DNA from: Deltaproteobacteria bacterium
GTDB lineage: Bacteria > Desulfobacterota > Desulfobacteria > Desulfobacterales > Desulfosarcinaceae
Assembly (NCBI GenBank): GCA_021819735.1
Contig: JAKAFO010000003.1
Coordinates: 1 to 41,858 of the forward strand
Length of the DNA: 41,858 nucleotides
Direction of reading: 5' to 3'
Shown one piece after another: positions 8,810 through 17,175 of the stretch. The position numbers and the translations under genes were made by a program. How positions within the stretch are numbered: position 1 is the stretch's first letter; each line of letters starts with the position of its first letter. Under the pieces are notes generated by a model, which was not told the origin of the DNA, searched no databases, and worked only from the letters and a program-made list of their open reading frames with translations.

Positions 8810-8904
8810 GCGTCTTTATTACGTGACCGCCCTCGCAGCGCCAAGCGGCATTGGGCTCAGGACCGTTTCGATTTTGAATCGCCACGAAAAAAGGAGAAAA
8901 AGTT

Positions 8905-10542
8905 ATGCGTTTCGATAAAAGGAATGATGTATTGGGGACCGTCAACCGCGGCAATCCCGCCGAATCCGGTCTTTGCACGCTGTGCCGCGCCGATTGCGAA
9001 GGCAAGTGCGAGACCTGGCTCTCCAGCCTGGTGGGCCGCAAACTGCTCTATCCCCGGGACTTCGGCCTGGTCACCGCCGGCGCCAACAACACCACCCATG
9101 TGGGCGTTTCCTACAATGCCCTGCGCGTTCAGGGCTATGCCTACGGCGCCCATGGCATCAACGGCAACCTGACCACCAATCCCGACGACTGCATCTTTCC
9201 CAACGTCGATCTGACCACCGAATTCGGCTGGGAAGTCAAAACCAAGGCGCGCATTCCCCTGATGACCGGCGCCCTGGGCTCCACTTTCATCGCGGCCAAA
9301 TACTGGGACTCGTTTGCCGTGGGCGGCGCCCTGGTGGGCATGCCCATCGTCATCGGCGAAAACGTGGTGGGTGTAGACCGCAACTCCGAAATCAAGGGCG
9401 GCAAGATCGCCGTATCGCCCGAACTGGACCGCCGCATCAACACCTACCTGCGCTACTATGACGGCTTCGGCGCCATCTTCGTGCAGATGAACGTGGAAGA
9501 CACCCGCAACGGCGTGGCCGAATACGTGGCCAACAAATACGGCGACAAGTGCATCATCGAGCTCAAATGGGGCCAGGGCGCCAAGTGTATCGGCGGCGAA
9601 ATCCAGGTCACCAGCATCGACTATGCCCTGTTCCTGAAGAAACGCGGCTATGTGGTCGATCCCAATCCCGAACTGCCCGAAGTACAGGCCGCCTTCGAAA
9701 AGGGCGCCATCCGCTCGTTCGCCCGTCACAGCCGTCTGGGCGGCACCAACCTGAGCAGCGTGGATCTGGTGCGCGAAGATTTCATGAAGAGCGTGGAGTA
9801 TCTGCGCAGCCTGGGCTTCAAACGCATCTCGTTGAAAACCGGCTCCTACGGCATGGAAGAGCTGGCCATGGCCATCAAATTCGCCTCGGATGCCAAGATG
9901 GATCTGCTGACCATCGACGGCTCGGGCGGCGGCACCGGCATGAGCCCCTGGAACATGATGCAGAGCTGGGGCGTGCCCTCCATCAACCTGCACGCCAAAG
10001 CCTACGAATACGCCAGCATCCTGGCCGCCAAGGGCCAGCGCGTCGTCGACCTCTCGTTTGCCGGCGGCTTTGCCCTGGAAGACAGCATCTTCAAGGCCCT
10101 GGCCCTGGGCGCGCCCTACACCAAGATGGTGTGCATGGGCCGCGCCGTGATGATCCCGGGCTACCTGGGTGCTAATATCGAAGGCGCGCTGAACCCGGAC
10201 CGCAAGGAGAAGATCAGCGGCAACTGGGATCGCCTGCCCAAGACCGTCAGCGACATCGGCGGCTCCCCCGAAGAACTCTTTGCCTCCTACTTCGACATCC
10301 AGAAGAAGATCGGCAAAGACGAGATGAAGAAGATCCCCTACGGCGCCATGGCCATGTGGACCCTGGCCGACAAGCTCGCCTGCGGCTTGCAGCAGTTGAT
10401 GGCCGGCGCGCGCAAATTCTCGGTCAAGCAGATCTCGCGCAACGACATCTTCGCCGCCAACCGCGAGACCGCTGCCGAAACCGGCATCGCGCACTGCGCG
10501 GACGCTAACGATGCTTTCGCCAAGAAGATCCTCAACGGCTAA
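8905..10542 (+). CDS. FMN-binding glutamate synthase family protein (GltB central-domain type)
   Basis: A 545-residue protein built around the FMN and synthase domain of glutamate synthase (2-oxoglutarate + ammonia to glutamate), without the glutamine amidotransferase domain. The FMN/substrate loop IDGSGGGTGMSPW lies near residues 334-346 and a glycine-rich strand with AGGFALED near 390. The N terminus has CxxCxxxCxxxC (Cys24, 27, 31, 35), which could hold an iron-sulfur cluster. GGAG precedes the ATG. Archaeal-type glutamate synthases split the domains over separate genes; no partner gene is adjacent, so the actual substrate and electron donor are open. Its promoter palindrome and leader suggest two layers of control. 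Confidence 0.85.
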   Translation: MRFDKRNDVLGTVNRGNPAESGLCTLCRADCEGKCETWLSSLVGRKLLYPRDFGLVTAGANNTTHVGVSYNALRVQGYAYGAHGINGNLTTNPDDCIFPNVDLTTEFGWEVKTKARIPLMTGALGSTFIAAKYWDSFAVGGALVGMPIVIGENVVGVDRNSEIKGGKIAVSPELDRRINTYLRYYDGFGAIFVQMNVEDTRNGVAEYVANKYGDKCIIELKWGQGAKCIGGEIQVTSIDYALFLKKRGYVVDPNPELPEVQAAFEKGAIRSFARHSRLGGTNLSSVDLVREDFMKSVEYLRSLGFKRISLKTGSYGMEELAMAIKFASDAKMDLLTIDGSGGGTGMSPWNMMQSWGVPSINLHAKAYEYASILAAKGQRVVDLSFAGGFALEDSIFKALALGAPYTKMVCMGRAVMIPGYLGANIEGALNPDRKEKISGNWDRLPKTVSDIGGSPEELFASYFDIQKKIGKDEMKKIPYGAMAMWTLADKLACGLQQLMAGARKFSVKQISRNDIFAANRETAAETGIAHCADANDAFAKKILNG

Positions 10543-10571
10543 TACGCCAGCGCGGATTCTAGGATCACAGA

Positions 10572-10601
10572 GCCGCCGGACTTCGGTCCGGCGGCTTTTT
10601 T
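10572..10601 (+). terminator. Intrinsic terminator after the glutamate-synthase-like gene
   Basis: A perfect 10-bp stem GCCGCCGGAC / GTCCGGCGGC closed by a TTCG tetraloop (10582-10585) is followed by six T. It sits 30 bases after the stop codon and abuts the stop of the convergent GGDEF gene. On the other strand there is no T-tract, so it serves the plus strand. Confidence 0.93.
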
Positions 10602-12114
10602 ATTCCGACATGACCTTTTGATAGCGGCCGATGGCGCCTTTGCCGGTGCCTTTGACATCGAAGAGAGCGGTATCGGCCGCCGCGAGAAGGGCTTCGGCGT
10701 CGGCGCCGTGGGTGGGAAAGGTGGCGATGCCGCAACTGGCCGAGAGGCGCACGCTTTTGCCCTGGCTTTGCAAAAAGGTGGCGCTCTTGATGCGTTCCTG
10801 CAACTCTTCGGCTTTGGCCAGGGCTTTTTCCAAATCATGGTCGGGCAGCACGGCGACGAACTCGTCGCCGGCGTAGGCCACGGCATAGGCGGGCGGCAGA
10901 AGGCCGGCCCTGAGGATGGCGCCCACCTCATGGATGGCCCGGCTGCCGTTGAGATGTCCGTAGGCGTCCACGACCTTCTTGAAGTTGTCCAAGTCCATGA
11001 AGATCAGGGATATGGGACGGTCCTGGGCGTGGGCGTTTTGGATCAGACGCGGCAGGGAGTGGTGCAGATAGCGCTGGTTGTAAAGGCCGGTGAGGTTGTC
11101 GTGCAAGGCCTGTTCGCGAAAGCGCTGTTCGCTGGCGCGCAGCGCCTCTTCGGCCGCCACGCGGGTGGAGATGTCCACCAGGGAAATCACCACCCGGGCC
11201 ATGGTGGTTTCATGGCCGGCCAGCACCATCACCCGGGACATCACCCGTTTTTCCTGACCGTGCACGGTTCGGATGGTCATCTCTCGTTCAGGAATGAAGC
11301 GGCTCTGGGCGACCATTACGATAATCTCCCGGGCCATCTGCTGAAAACCGGGTCCCATGACCACGCGCGGCAGATCCGCCAGGATGGTGTCTTTGTCTTG
11401 AACGGGGGCTTCGAGCAAGGATAGAAAGGCATTGTTGCAATCGGCGCTTTTGATCAAGGCCATGCAACGGCCGACCTCTTCGGGATGGGCCATTAAAAAG
11501 GCATCCAGATCGTCGACACCCGAAGCCTGGAGTTCTTCCAGATGCTGCTTGAGGGCCGAGGCATCGCGCTCCAACATGGCCACCGGGGCCGACTGAAACA
11601 AGATGCGGTAGCGTTCTTCGCTCTCTTGGGCTGCCAATTGGGCTTGTCTGAGGTGGGTGTGGTTTTCCACGAAGGCCATCACACCGGATACTGTCCCCGT
11701 CGGTTCCACCACCGGGCCGAAGTGAAAGCGCAGTTGATGGCATTCGCCTTGGTTGGCCACACAGGCATAGTCGCGGATCATGGCCAGCTTGTTTTGCATG
11801 CACAAGCGCAGATCGTCGCAAATGCCGGCCTCTACGAACGCCTGCAATTCATAGACATTGATTTCGGCCAGAGTGAGCGTTTCGGGCCAAGGCACCAGGT
11901 CGCGCATCTTGCGATTGATGCCTTGCAGGCGTCCCTCCGGGTCTATGGCAAAGATACCGAAGGGCGCGCTGTCGCCCAGGATCTTGTTTCTATATTCGAG
12001 CGCCTGCAATGCGGCCTCGGCCCGTTGGCAACGACGCAATAGGGCCGCCGCATCGCCGGCCTCGCCAAGCTGTGCGTGCGTCTCTGGGGCTAAGGGCATC
12101 AAGGCATCTTCCAT
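10600..12114 (-). CDS. PAS-GGDEF protein, possibly a degenerate diguanylate cyclase
   Basis: A 504-residue soluble protein. A PAS-like domain spans about residues 40-155, a second PAS-like region about 165-320, and a GGDEF domain 335-500 with DNLTGLYNQRYL and AGDEF (415-419). AGDEF keeps the metal and catalytic acids, but two residues that contact the guanine in PleD appear changed: the Asn before DTYGH is Val (VVDAYGH) and the Asp after GH is Ser (GHLNGSRA). The RxxD inhibitory site is absent. It could be a weak cyclase or a GTP-binding signalling protein. It lies 87 bp downstream of flgM on the same strand and may be co-transcribed. Start uncertain between 12114 and 12099; neither has a clear ribosome site. 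Confidence 0.85.
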   Translation of the reverse strand: MEDALMPLAPETHAQLGEAGDAAALLRRCQRAEAALQALEYRNKILGDSAPFGIFAIDPEGRLQGINRKMRDLVPWPETLTLAEINVYELQAFVEAGICDDLRLCMQNKLAMIRDYACVANQGECHQLRFHFGPVVEPTGTVSGVMAFVENHTHLRQAQLAAQESEERYRILFQSAPVAMLERDASALKQHLEELQASGVDDLDAFLMAHPEEVGRCMALIKSADCNNAFLSLLEAPVQDKDTILADLPRVVMGPGFQQMAREIIVMVAQSRFIPEREMTIRTVHGQEKRVMSRVMVLAGHETTMARVVISLVDISTRVAAEEALRASEQRFREQALHDNLTGLYNQRYLHHSLPRLIQNAHAQDRPISLIFMDLDNFKKVVDAYGHLNGSRAIHEVGAILRAGLLPPAYAVAYAGDEFVAVLPDHDLEKALAKAEELQERIKSATFLQSQGKSVRLSASCGIATFPTHGADAEALLAAADTALFDVKGTGKGAIGRYQKVMSE

Positions 12115-12201
12115 TTTGGCTGCAACAAGAAATGAGTTCGGACCTAGGCGGCGTCGGCCGCCAGCGATCGGATCGGGCAGGCTGGAATCGCCGCGGCTCC
12201 G

Positions 12202-12501
12202 TTACTTCGTAAGGTCGTTGAGCAATGCTTCGGCCACCATCTTGGCGGCGATCTTCTGGGAGTCCACCACATAGGTGCCCTCCTGGAGCTGGGCCCGCAC
12301 CTTGGCGACTTTCTGGGCATCAACCTCCGGCATCTGGCGGATCGCCTGCCGGGCGTCCATCAGCTCCCGGGCCTGGGGCGACAGGGCCACGCGGTCTCCC
12401 TGGGCGGCCGCCGGGGCGGCTTTGGCGGTTTTGTCCTTGGCCTGCGCGGCCATTGCATCGGGTGTGCGCTGGATCGGACCGACATTGTTAGAAATTTCCA
12501 T
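12202..12501 (-). CDS. flgM: FlgM, anti-sigma-28 factor
   Basis: A 99-residue protein that fits the FlgM family in length and pattern: a disordered Ala/Lys/Gln-rich N-terminal half with DRVALSPQARELMDAR, then the sigma-binding helices VAKVRAQLQEGTY and DSQKIAAKMVAEALLNDL. FlgM holds FliA (sigma-28) inactive until the flagellar hook is finished and FlgM is exported. AAAGGAG lies seven bases before the ATG. No other flagellar gene is in the window, so this copy is detached from the usual flgN/flgK context; its downstream neighbour is the GGDEF protein. Confidence 0.88.
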   Translation of the reverse strand: MEISNNVGPIQRTPDAMAAQAKDKTAKAAPAAAQGDRVALSPQARELMDARQAIRQMPEVDAQKVAKVRAQLQEGTYVVDSQKIAAKMVAEALLNDLTK

Positions 12502-12570
12502 GAGCGCTCTCCTTTAGACGACATCCCATGATAGCCGCGGCTATCCCAAAGTGCAAGGCTGTTCACAGGA

Positions 12571-13071
12571 TCAAAACACGGTTCCCACGCCGATACCGAA
12601 ATGAATGCGCGGGCTGGTGTCGGCGGGCGGCGGCCACTTTTTGATCTCCAGGGCGTTGATCACCGGGTAGCGGTAGGCCATTTGGCCGATGAGCCGTTCC
12701 TGACCGCCTTCGATCGTACCCACCACCGTTATCAAGGTGCCTTGGGGATAAATGGCCGGATCGATAAATTGCTTGGAATGCACGAGAAAGCGGCCTTTGC
12801 TCTGGTCATCCGCCAGGGGCTGGTCCCCATCGTCCAGCTCTATTTGCAGCACCACTAGTTCCGGGCCTTGGGCCAGGATTTGGGACTCGATGATTTTGCC
12901 GCCGAAAATCACGGTCTGACCCGTGAACCGATCCGGGTTCTGCTGAAGCTCGCCGAAGCTTCCGGAATAGGTCACCTGGGAGCGAACCTCTTTGGAGATG
13001 CCCGTGGCGCATCCCACGATCATGCTCGCCGCCGCCAGCCAAAAAATAATCCTTACCAAACCTCTGCCCAT
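12571..13071 (-). CDS. Slp-family outer-membrane lipoprotein (first copy)
   Basis: A 166-residue lipoprotein: signal peptide with IVGC (Cys21), then the Slp pattern of a short N-terminal helix (SGSFGELQQNPDRFTGQTV) followed by an OB-like beta domain with IFGGKIIES and a late MAYRYPVINALEIKKWP. Slp and YeaY in enterobacteria are starvation- or stress-induced outer-membrane lipoproteins of unclear biochemical role. It follows the second Slp gene by 45 bp on the same strand, so the two are likely one operon made by duplication. Confidence 0.85.
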   Translation of the reverse strand: MGRGLVRIIFWLAAASMIVGCATGISKEVRSQVTYSGSFGELQQNPDRFTGQTVIFGGKIIESQILAQGPELVVLQIELDDGDQPLADDQSKGRFLVHSKQFIDPAIYPQGTLITVVGTIEGGQERLIGQMAYRYPVINALEIKKWPPPADTSPRIHFGIGVGTVF

Positions 13072-13116
13072 GTGTGCTCCTTCCGGTGGTCCATTGCTTT
13101 CGATCCAACCTTGCCG

Positions 13117-13665
13117 CTACCATCGATGCGGGGGATAGTGCCGCCAGCCCCAATAGGGATAGTAATACGGATATGGCGCGCCCCACCAGGGGTCCCAATA
13201 ATAATAAGGATCGTATGGAATCGGTTTTTCCTCGGGCCAGAGGTGGATTTCGGTCACCCTCAGCCGCACGTAGGGAAAGGGCTCCGGTCGCGCGTCCGTA
13301 GCCGAACTGCCCAGCAATGGGCCGGCCGCGGTGATTTTGCGATCCTTGGCGTAGACCTCCGGGTCGAGGAATCCCGGATACTCCAGAATCAACCGGCCCT
13401 GGGATTGATCCTTGGAATGTGGTTCCCGATTGATGCCCAGCGGCGCTTGAACCACGACCATGCGGCTGTGGTCGGAGGCGTTGGAGACCTCCAGCACAAA
13501 GCCGCCCAGAATCACCGTTTGGTTGAGGTGTTTGTCCGCATGGGCGATCAGCTCGGGGAACGGAATTTCCGGCAGGGCCTCTTTTTCCACGGTCTGGGAC
13601 ATGACCGAACAGGCGGCAAGCAGGAGCAGCGCCGGAACCCACCCCATTCGCACGAAGCTTTGCAT
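13117..13665 (-). CDS. Slp-family outer-membrane lipoprotein (second copy)
   Basis: A 182-residue paralogue of the neighbouring Slp protein. The ATG at 13665 follows GGAGG and gives a lipoprotein signal ending LLAAC (Cys19); the longer upstream frame has no such start. The core repeats the family pattern (FPELIAHADKHLNQTVILGG, and RLRVTEIHLWPEEKP). The last 25 residues are unusually rich in Tyr, Trp and Pro, which the first copy lacks and which could be a surface or peptidoglycan contact. Confidence 0.85.
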   Translation of the reverse strand: MQSFVRMGWVPALLLLAACSVMSQTVEKEALPEIPFPELIAHADKHLNQTVILGGFVLEVSNASDHSRMVVVQAPLGINREPHSKDQSQGRLILEYPGFLDPEVYAKDRKITAAGPLLGSSATDARPEPFPYVRLRVTEIHLWPEEKPIPYDPYYYWDPWWGAPYPYYYPYWGWRHYPPHRW

Positions 13666-13794
13666 GGTATCCTCCAGGCCAGATCCTCCGAGGGCCAAAC
13701 GATGCGCCCCTGAAGCCACCAATTTAAGACTTGCCTTGCGGAAATGCAACGCGCGGGTGAACGGCACCGACGAGAAGTGGTTTTTAAACTGCTA

Positions 13795-14859
13795 TTAATA
13801 AAAGCGGAGCGCCAGGCCGACCATGAAACTTTGGGAATCCCAGTTGACTTCGTTGAGCCGGGTGAGTTGCTCACCGCCATCGGAATAATGGACCGTGACG
13901 TCTCCGGCGTCGGCTTCCCATTGGGCGTAATTCCAGTTGAGGTTGACATTCAGGTAGCGACTGACGCGGATCAGCCACTCGGCCTGGAGGCCGATACCGC
14001 TGCCGTCGGCCTCGTGTTCGAAGCTCACGGGATGGGCCAGGTCTTCGCGTAAATTCCAATTGGCTTCGGCCTGGTAGTCTCCCCAGAAATGGTAGGTCAG
14101 GCTGAGCCCCCACTCCATAGGGGGCGGATTGTCGGCTTTGGCCGCCAGTTGATAACGCACATCGAGGCCGCTCCACACGCTCATCCAACGGGCCTCATAG
14201 AGACTGTTGAGCTGGCTGTTGAGAGGGCCGATGGGTGGCGGCGGATCATAACCGGGCGGCGGTGTGGCGCTGAGCACCTGCCGACCGTTGGTGATGCGCA
14301 GGTTCTGCTTGTGGATCGAGCCGCCCAGCATCGGCGCCAGCAGCCAGCGGCGCTGGTTAAAGGTGAACGGATAGCCGCCGCCCAGCACCACGTCCCACAG
14401 CTCGTCGTCATTGGATTCGCAGATGGAGCGCGACCACTCCTGGGTGCGGTTGTCGCCGCCATAATCCGAATCGCGCACCGTGCCGCTGTCGATCCAGGCG
14501 TAATTGACGTGGCCGCGGCCGTAAAGGTGTTCGCCCACCTGGGCCTTGGCCCCTAACGAAAGCTGCTGACTCTCGATATCGGACCACGACAGCTCCGAAA
14601 GAATGTTGGGATTGCTTCCGGCCGCGTTGCCGGCGATATTCCAATCGAATTCGTCGAACCGCAACCCGGCGCCCAAGGTGACCGTGCCCTTGACGTGCCT
14701 GGAAATGGTCTGGTAGACCGTTTGCGTGCCGGACGCCGCGGGGGCACTGGCGCCGGTATCGCTGGAAACCGCTTCCGCCGCTGCTTTCTGGGTCAGAGGA
14801 GTTTGCACTGCGATACAGATCAAGATCCAACAACAAGCCCGCCGAAGTATTCGACCCAT
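13795..14859 (-). CDS. Outer-membrane beta-barrel protein (possibly omptin-like or Pom family)
   Basis: A 354-residue exported protein. The ATG at 14859 begins a signal peptide with a basic start and hydrophobic core ending near KAAAEA. The rest is alternating amphipathic strands with aromatic girdles, ending in LALRFY, a typical barrel-terminal strand. Segments such as LSWSDIESQQLSLGAKA and an acidic loop DSDYGGDNRTQEWSRS recall omptin-type barrels, but I cannot place the catalytic residues with confidence. An in-frame TTG at 14871 is possible. It is divergent from the hyf operon. A porin-like or protease barrel are both possible. Confidence 0.7.
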   Translation of the reverse strand: MGRILRRACCWILICIAVQTPLTQKAAAEAVSSDTGASAPAASGTQTVYQTISRHVKGTVTLGAGLRFDEFDWNIAGNAAGSNPNILSELSWSDIESQQLSLGAKAQVGEHLYGRGHVNYAWIDSGTVRDSDYGGDNRTQEWSRSICESNDDELWDVVLGGGYPFTFNQRRWLLAPMLGGSIHKQNLRITNGRQVLSATPPPGYDPPPPIGPLNSQLNSLYEARWMSVWSGLDVRYQLAAKADNPPPMEWGLSLTYHFWGDYQAEANWNLREDLAHPVSFEHEADGSGIGLQAEWLIRVSRYLNVNLNWNYAQWEADAGDVTVHYSDGGEQLTRLNEVNWDSQSFMVGLALRFY

Positions 14860-15179
14860 TGTTTCTTTCAACCTTCAATGTCACCGAGAAAGCCCATTGC
14901 GGCTTTGTCGGCCTTTTGGATGACGATATCTGTTTGTTTTGCCCTGTGGCAAAAGGGAATAATGGTCGCCCAAGCCCTTTATCGAACTTCCAAGTAGGTG
15001 TCAAACAACAAACACGGCCTGCCCGCGATCGGGGCCGCGGGTGCGCGAATAGGTATGAAGAAACGTTGTTGACGAGCTCGTGTTCCCTGCATTAGAGAGT
15101 CTCTTTCGCCCCAAGGTGCCCAGCCGCTTCCGGCATGGTTGTGGCGGCAGGGCCGGACGCGCCGCCAACAGAGGTTTTT
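14860..15179. other. Divergent intergenic region between the barrel gene and hyf operon
   Basis: A 320-bp gap that must hold promoters for both directions. It contains TTTTGCC-CTGT-GGCAAAA (14937-14954), a 7-bp inverted repeat that could be an operator or hairpin. TTGACG at 15069-15074 is followed after 17 bases by TTAGAG, a poor -10, toward hyfB. I see no convincing coding sequence, RNA or sigma-54 site. Confidence 0.4.
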
Positions 15180-17138
15180 ATGCGCTTTTTCTTCCTTGCT
15201 TTGTTGCTGATTGTCGCCGGGGGCGCCGTACCTTTGCTTTGCATTCGCCGCCTTAGTGCCGTGCGGGCCTTGGCCGTGGCCGCCATGGCCGGCGGATGCC
15301 TGCTGGGCGCTTTCGATGCCGTGGCCCAACTCTTCGCGCCGGCGCCGATTTCCATCTCCCTGACCTTCTTGAATCAGTTCAGCCTGACATTCAAAATCGA
15401 CCCACTATCCGCCTTTTTCCTGGCCGCTGTTTTTGCCATCGGGATGCCGGCCGCCATCTACAGCGTGCACTATCTGGACGCGGCCGCTCGGCCGACCCGC
15501 ACCGCCGTGCACTACTTCTTGTTCGCCTTGCTGCTGACGGCCATGGCCCTGGTGACCGCGGCCGACAACATCATCGCTTTCGCGCTGTGCTGGGAGCTGA
15601 TGTCGCTGACCTCCCTGGGCCTGGTGCTTTACGACTATGAGCAGGGCCCGAACCGCAAGGCCGCCTATTTTTACGCGGTGTTTTCCCAGGTGGGGGTCAT
15701 GTGCATCGTGGCGGCCTTTGCCCTGATCCATGCCCATACCGGCGCCTTTGGCTTGGACGGCGCGGCCGGCCTGCCGGAAAAGATCAAAGTCTGGGTCTTC
15801 GTGCTGGCCTTCGTGGGCTTCGGCTCCAAGGCCGGCATTTTTCCGGTGCACATCTGGCTGCCCCACGCCCACCCGGCGGCCCCCAGCCATATCTCGGCCC
15901 TGATGTCCGGCGTGATGCTTAAAATCGGGATCTACGGCATTCTCCGGTTGTACGCCGTGATGGATTGGCACACCCCCCTGGCCGGCCGCCTGGTGCTCAT
16001 CGCCGGGCTGGTCTCGGGCATCCTGGGTGTGATCTATGCCCTGGGCCAGCACGACCTCAAGCGGCTGCTGGCCTACAGCAGCATGGAAAATGTCGGCATC
16101 ATGCTCATGGGCATGGGGGTGGGCATGATCGGCGCCGCCACGGGCAAGCCCATCATGGCCGCGCTGGGGTTCGCCGGCGCCTTGTGGCATGTGTGGAACC
16201 ATGCCATCTTCAAATCGCTCCTGTTCATGGGCGCCGGCATGGTGTTGCACCATACCGGCACGCGCACCATGGATCTTTTGGGCGGACTGGGCAAACGCAT
16301 GCCGATCACGGCCGGCACCTTTTTCGTGGGCGCCCTGGCCATTTGCGGGCTGCCCCCCTTCAATGGCTTTGCCAGCGAGTTTTTCATCTATCTGGGCGGG
16401 TTTTCGGGCGTGGGGCTGGCCAAAACCGATTTTGTGCTCAGCGTCGTGTCCATCGTGGCGCTGGCCTTGATCGGCGGACTGGCGCTGGCCACCTTCAGCA
16501 AGGCCATGGGCGTCATCTTTCTGGGAGAACCCCGCAGCGCGGCGGCCGCCAAGGCCCATGAAAGCGGATGGTGCATGTTGCTGCCCATGCTGGTGCTGGC
16601 CGCGGCCTGCGTGTTGATCGGTGTTTTTCCGGGAGTGCTGTTGACCATGACCCTCAAGGCCACGGCCGCCTTGGGTCTGGGTTACGGCCGGGTGCCGCTG
16701 GAACCTTTTGCGGAGCTGACGGTGGGCATCAGCCGGGCGGCCCTGCTGCTGGTGGCGGTGGTGGCCCTGCTCATCGGGCTGCGCGCATGGTTCTACCGGG
16801 GCAAGATCGTCACGGCCGCCGGAACCTGGGGCTGCGGATTCACCCGCCCCACCGCCCGCATGCAGTATACGGGCGCCTCGTATGCGTCTTCGATCTTGGC
16901 TTTCTTCCGGGCTGCGGCGCCCTTGGCTGAAGAACATCCGGCCATCCGCGGCCGCTTTCCGGACCGTACCTACTATATCAGCCACGTCCAGGACCTGGCC
17001 GAGCGTCATCTGGGTCACCTGGTGGTGCGGCCGGTGCAGCGCTTTTTTGACCGCCTGCGCTGGGTGCAGCACGGCGATATCCATATGTATATCGGGTTCA
17101 TTCTGATCGCCATCGTGGTGGCGTTGGTGTTTGTGTAA
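15180..17138 (+). CDS. hyfB: Hydrogenase-4 component B-like antiporter subunit (NuoL/HyfB type)
   Basis: A 652-residue polytopic membrane protein of the Mrp/NuoL/HyfB proton-antiporter family, expected to translocate H+ or Na+. The ATG at 15180 follows GAGG. Family features include DPLSAFFLAAVF, the lysine-bearing helix KAGIFPVHIWLPHAHPAAPS and the adjacent YSSMENVGIMLMG. A C-terminal soluble-edge region and last helix (GDIHMYIGFILIAIVVAL) resemble HyfB. It opens the six-gene run hyfBCEFGI. A separate hyfD and the hyfA ferredoxin gene of E. coli are not present. Confidence 0.92.
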   Translation: MRFFFLALLLIVAGGAVPLLCIRRLSAVRALAVAAMAGGCLLGAFDAVAQLFAPAPISISLTFLNQFSLTFKIDPLSAFFLAAVFAIGMPAAIYSVHYLDAAARPTRTAVHYFLFALLLTAMALVTAADNIIAFALCWELMSLTSLGLVLYDYEQGPNRKAAYFYAVFSQVGVMCIVAAFALIHAHTGAFGLDGAAGLPEKIKVWVFVLAFVGFGSKAGIFPVHIWLPHAHPAAPSHISALMSGVMLKIGIYGILRLYAVMDWHTPLAGRLVLIAGLVSGILGVIYALGQHDLKRLLAYSSMENVGIMLMGMGVGMIGAATGKPIMAALGFAGALWHVWNHAIFKSLLFMGAGMVLHHTGTRTMDLLGGLGKRMPITAGTFFVGALAICGLPPFNGFASEFFIYLGGFSGVGLAKTDFVLSVVSIVALALIGGLALATFSKAMGVIFLGEPRSAAAAKAHESGWCMLLPMLVLAAACVLIGVFPGVLLTMTLKATAALGLGYGRVPLEPFAELTVGISRAALLLVAVVALLIGLRAWFYRGKIVTAAGTWGCGFTRPTARMQYTGASYASSILAFFRAAAPLAEEHPAIRGRFPDRTYYISHVQDLAERHLGHLVVRPVQRFFDRLRWVQHGDIHMYIGFILIAIVVALVFV

Positions 17139-17175
17139 AGGAGAAGCGCTTGGAAAGTAGAAGCTTAAAGGCAGG

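Noticed and set aside
8857-10494. Long open frame antisense to the glutamate-synthase-like gene
   Set aside because: It mirrors a well-supported gene, has no ribosome site and reads as a His/Gly/Ala-rich shadow typical of GC-rich codon bias. Similar antisense frames over the efflux, hyf and 27-30 kb genes were dropped for the same reason.
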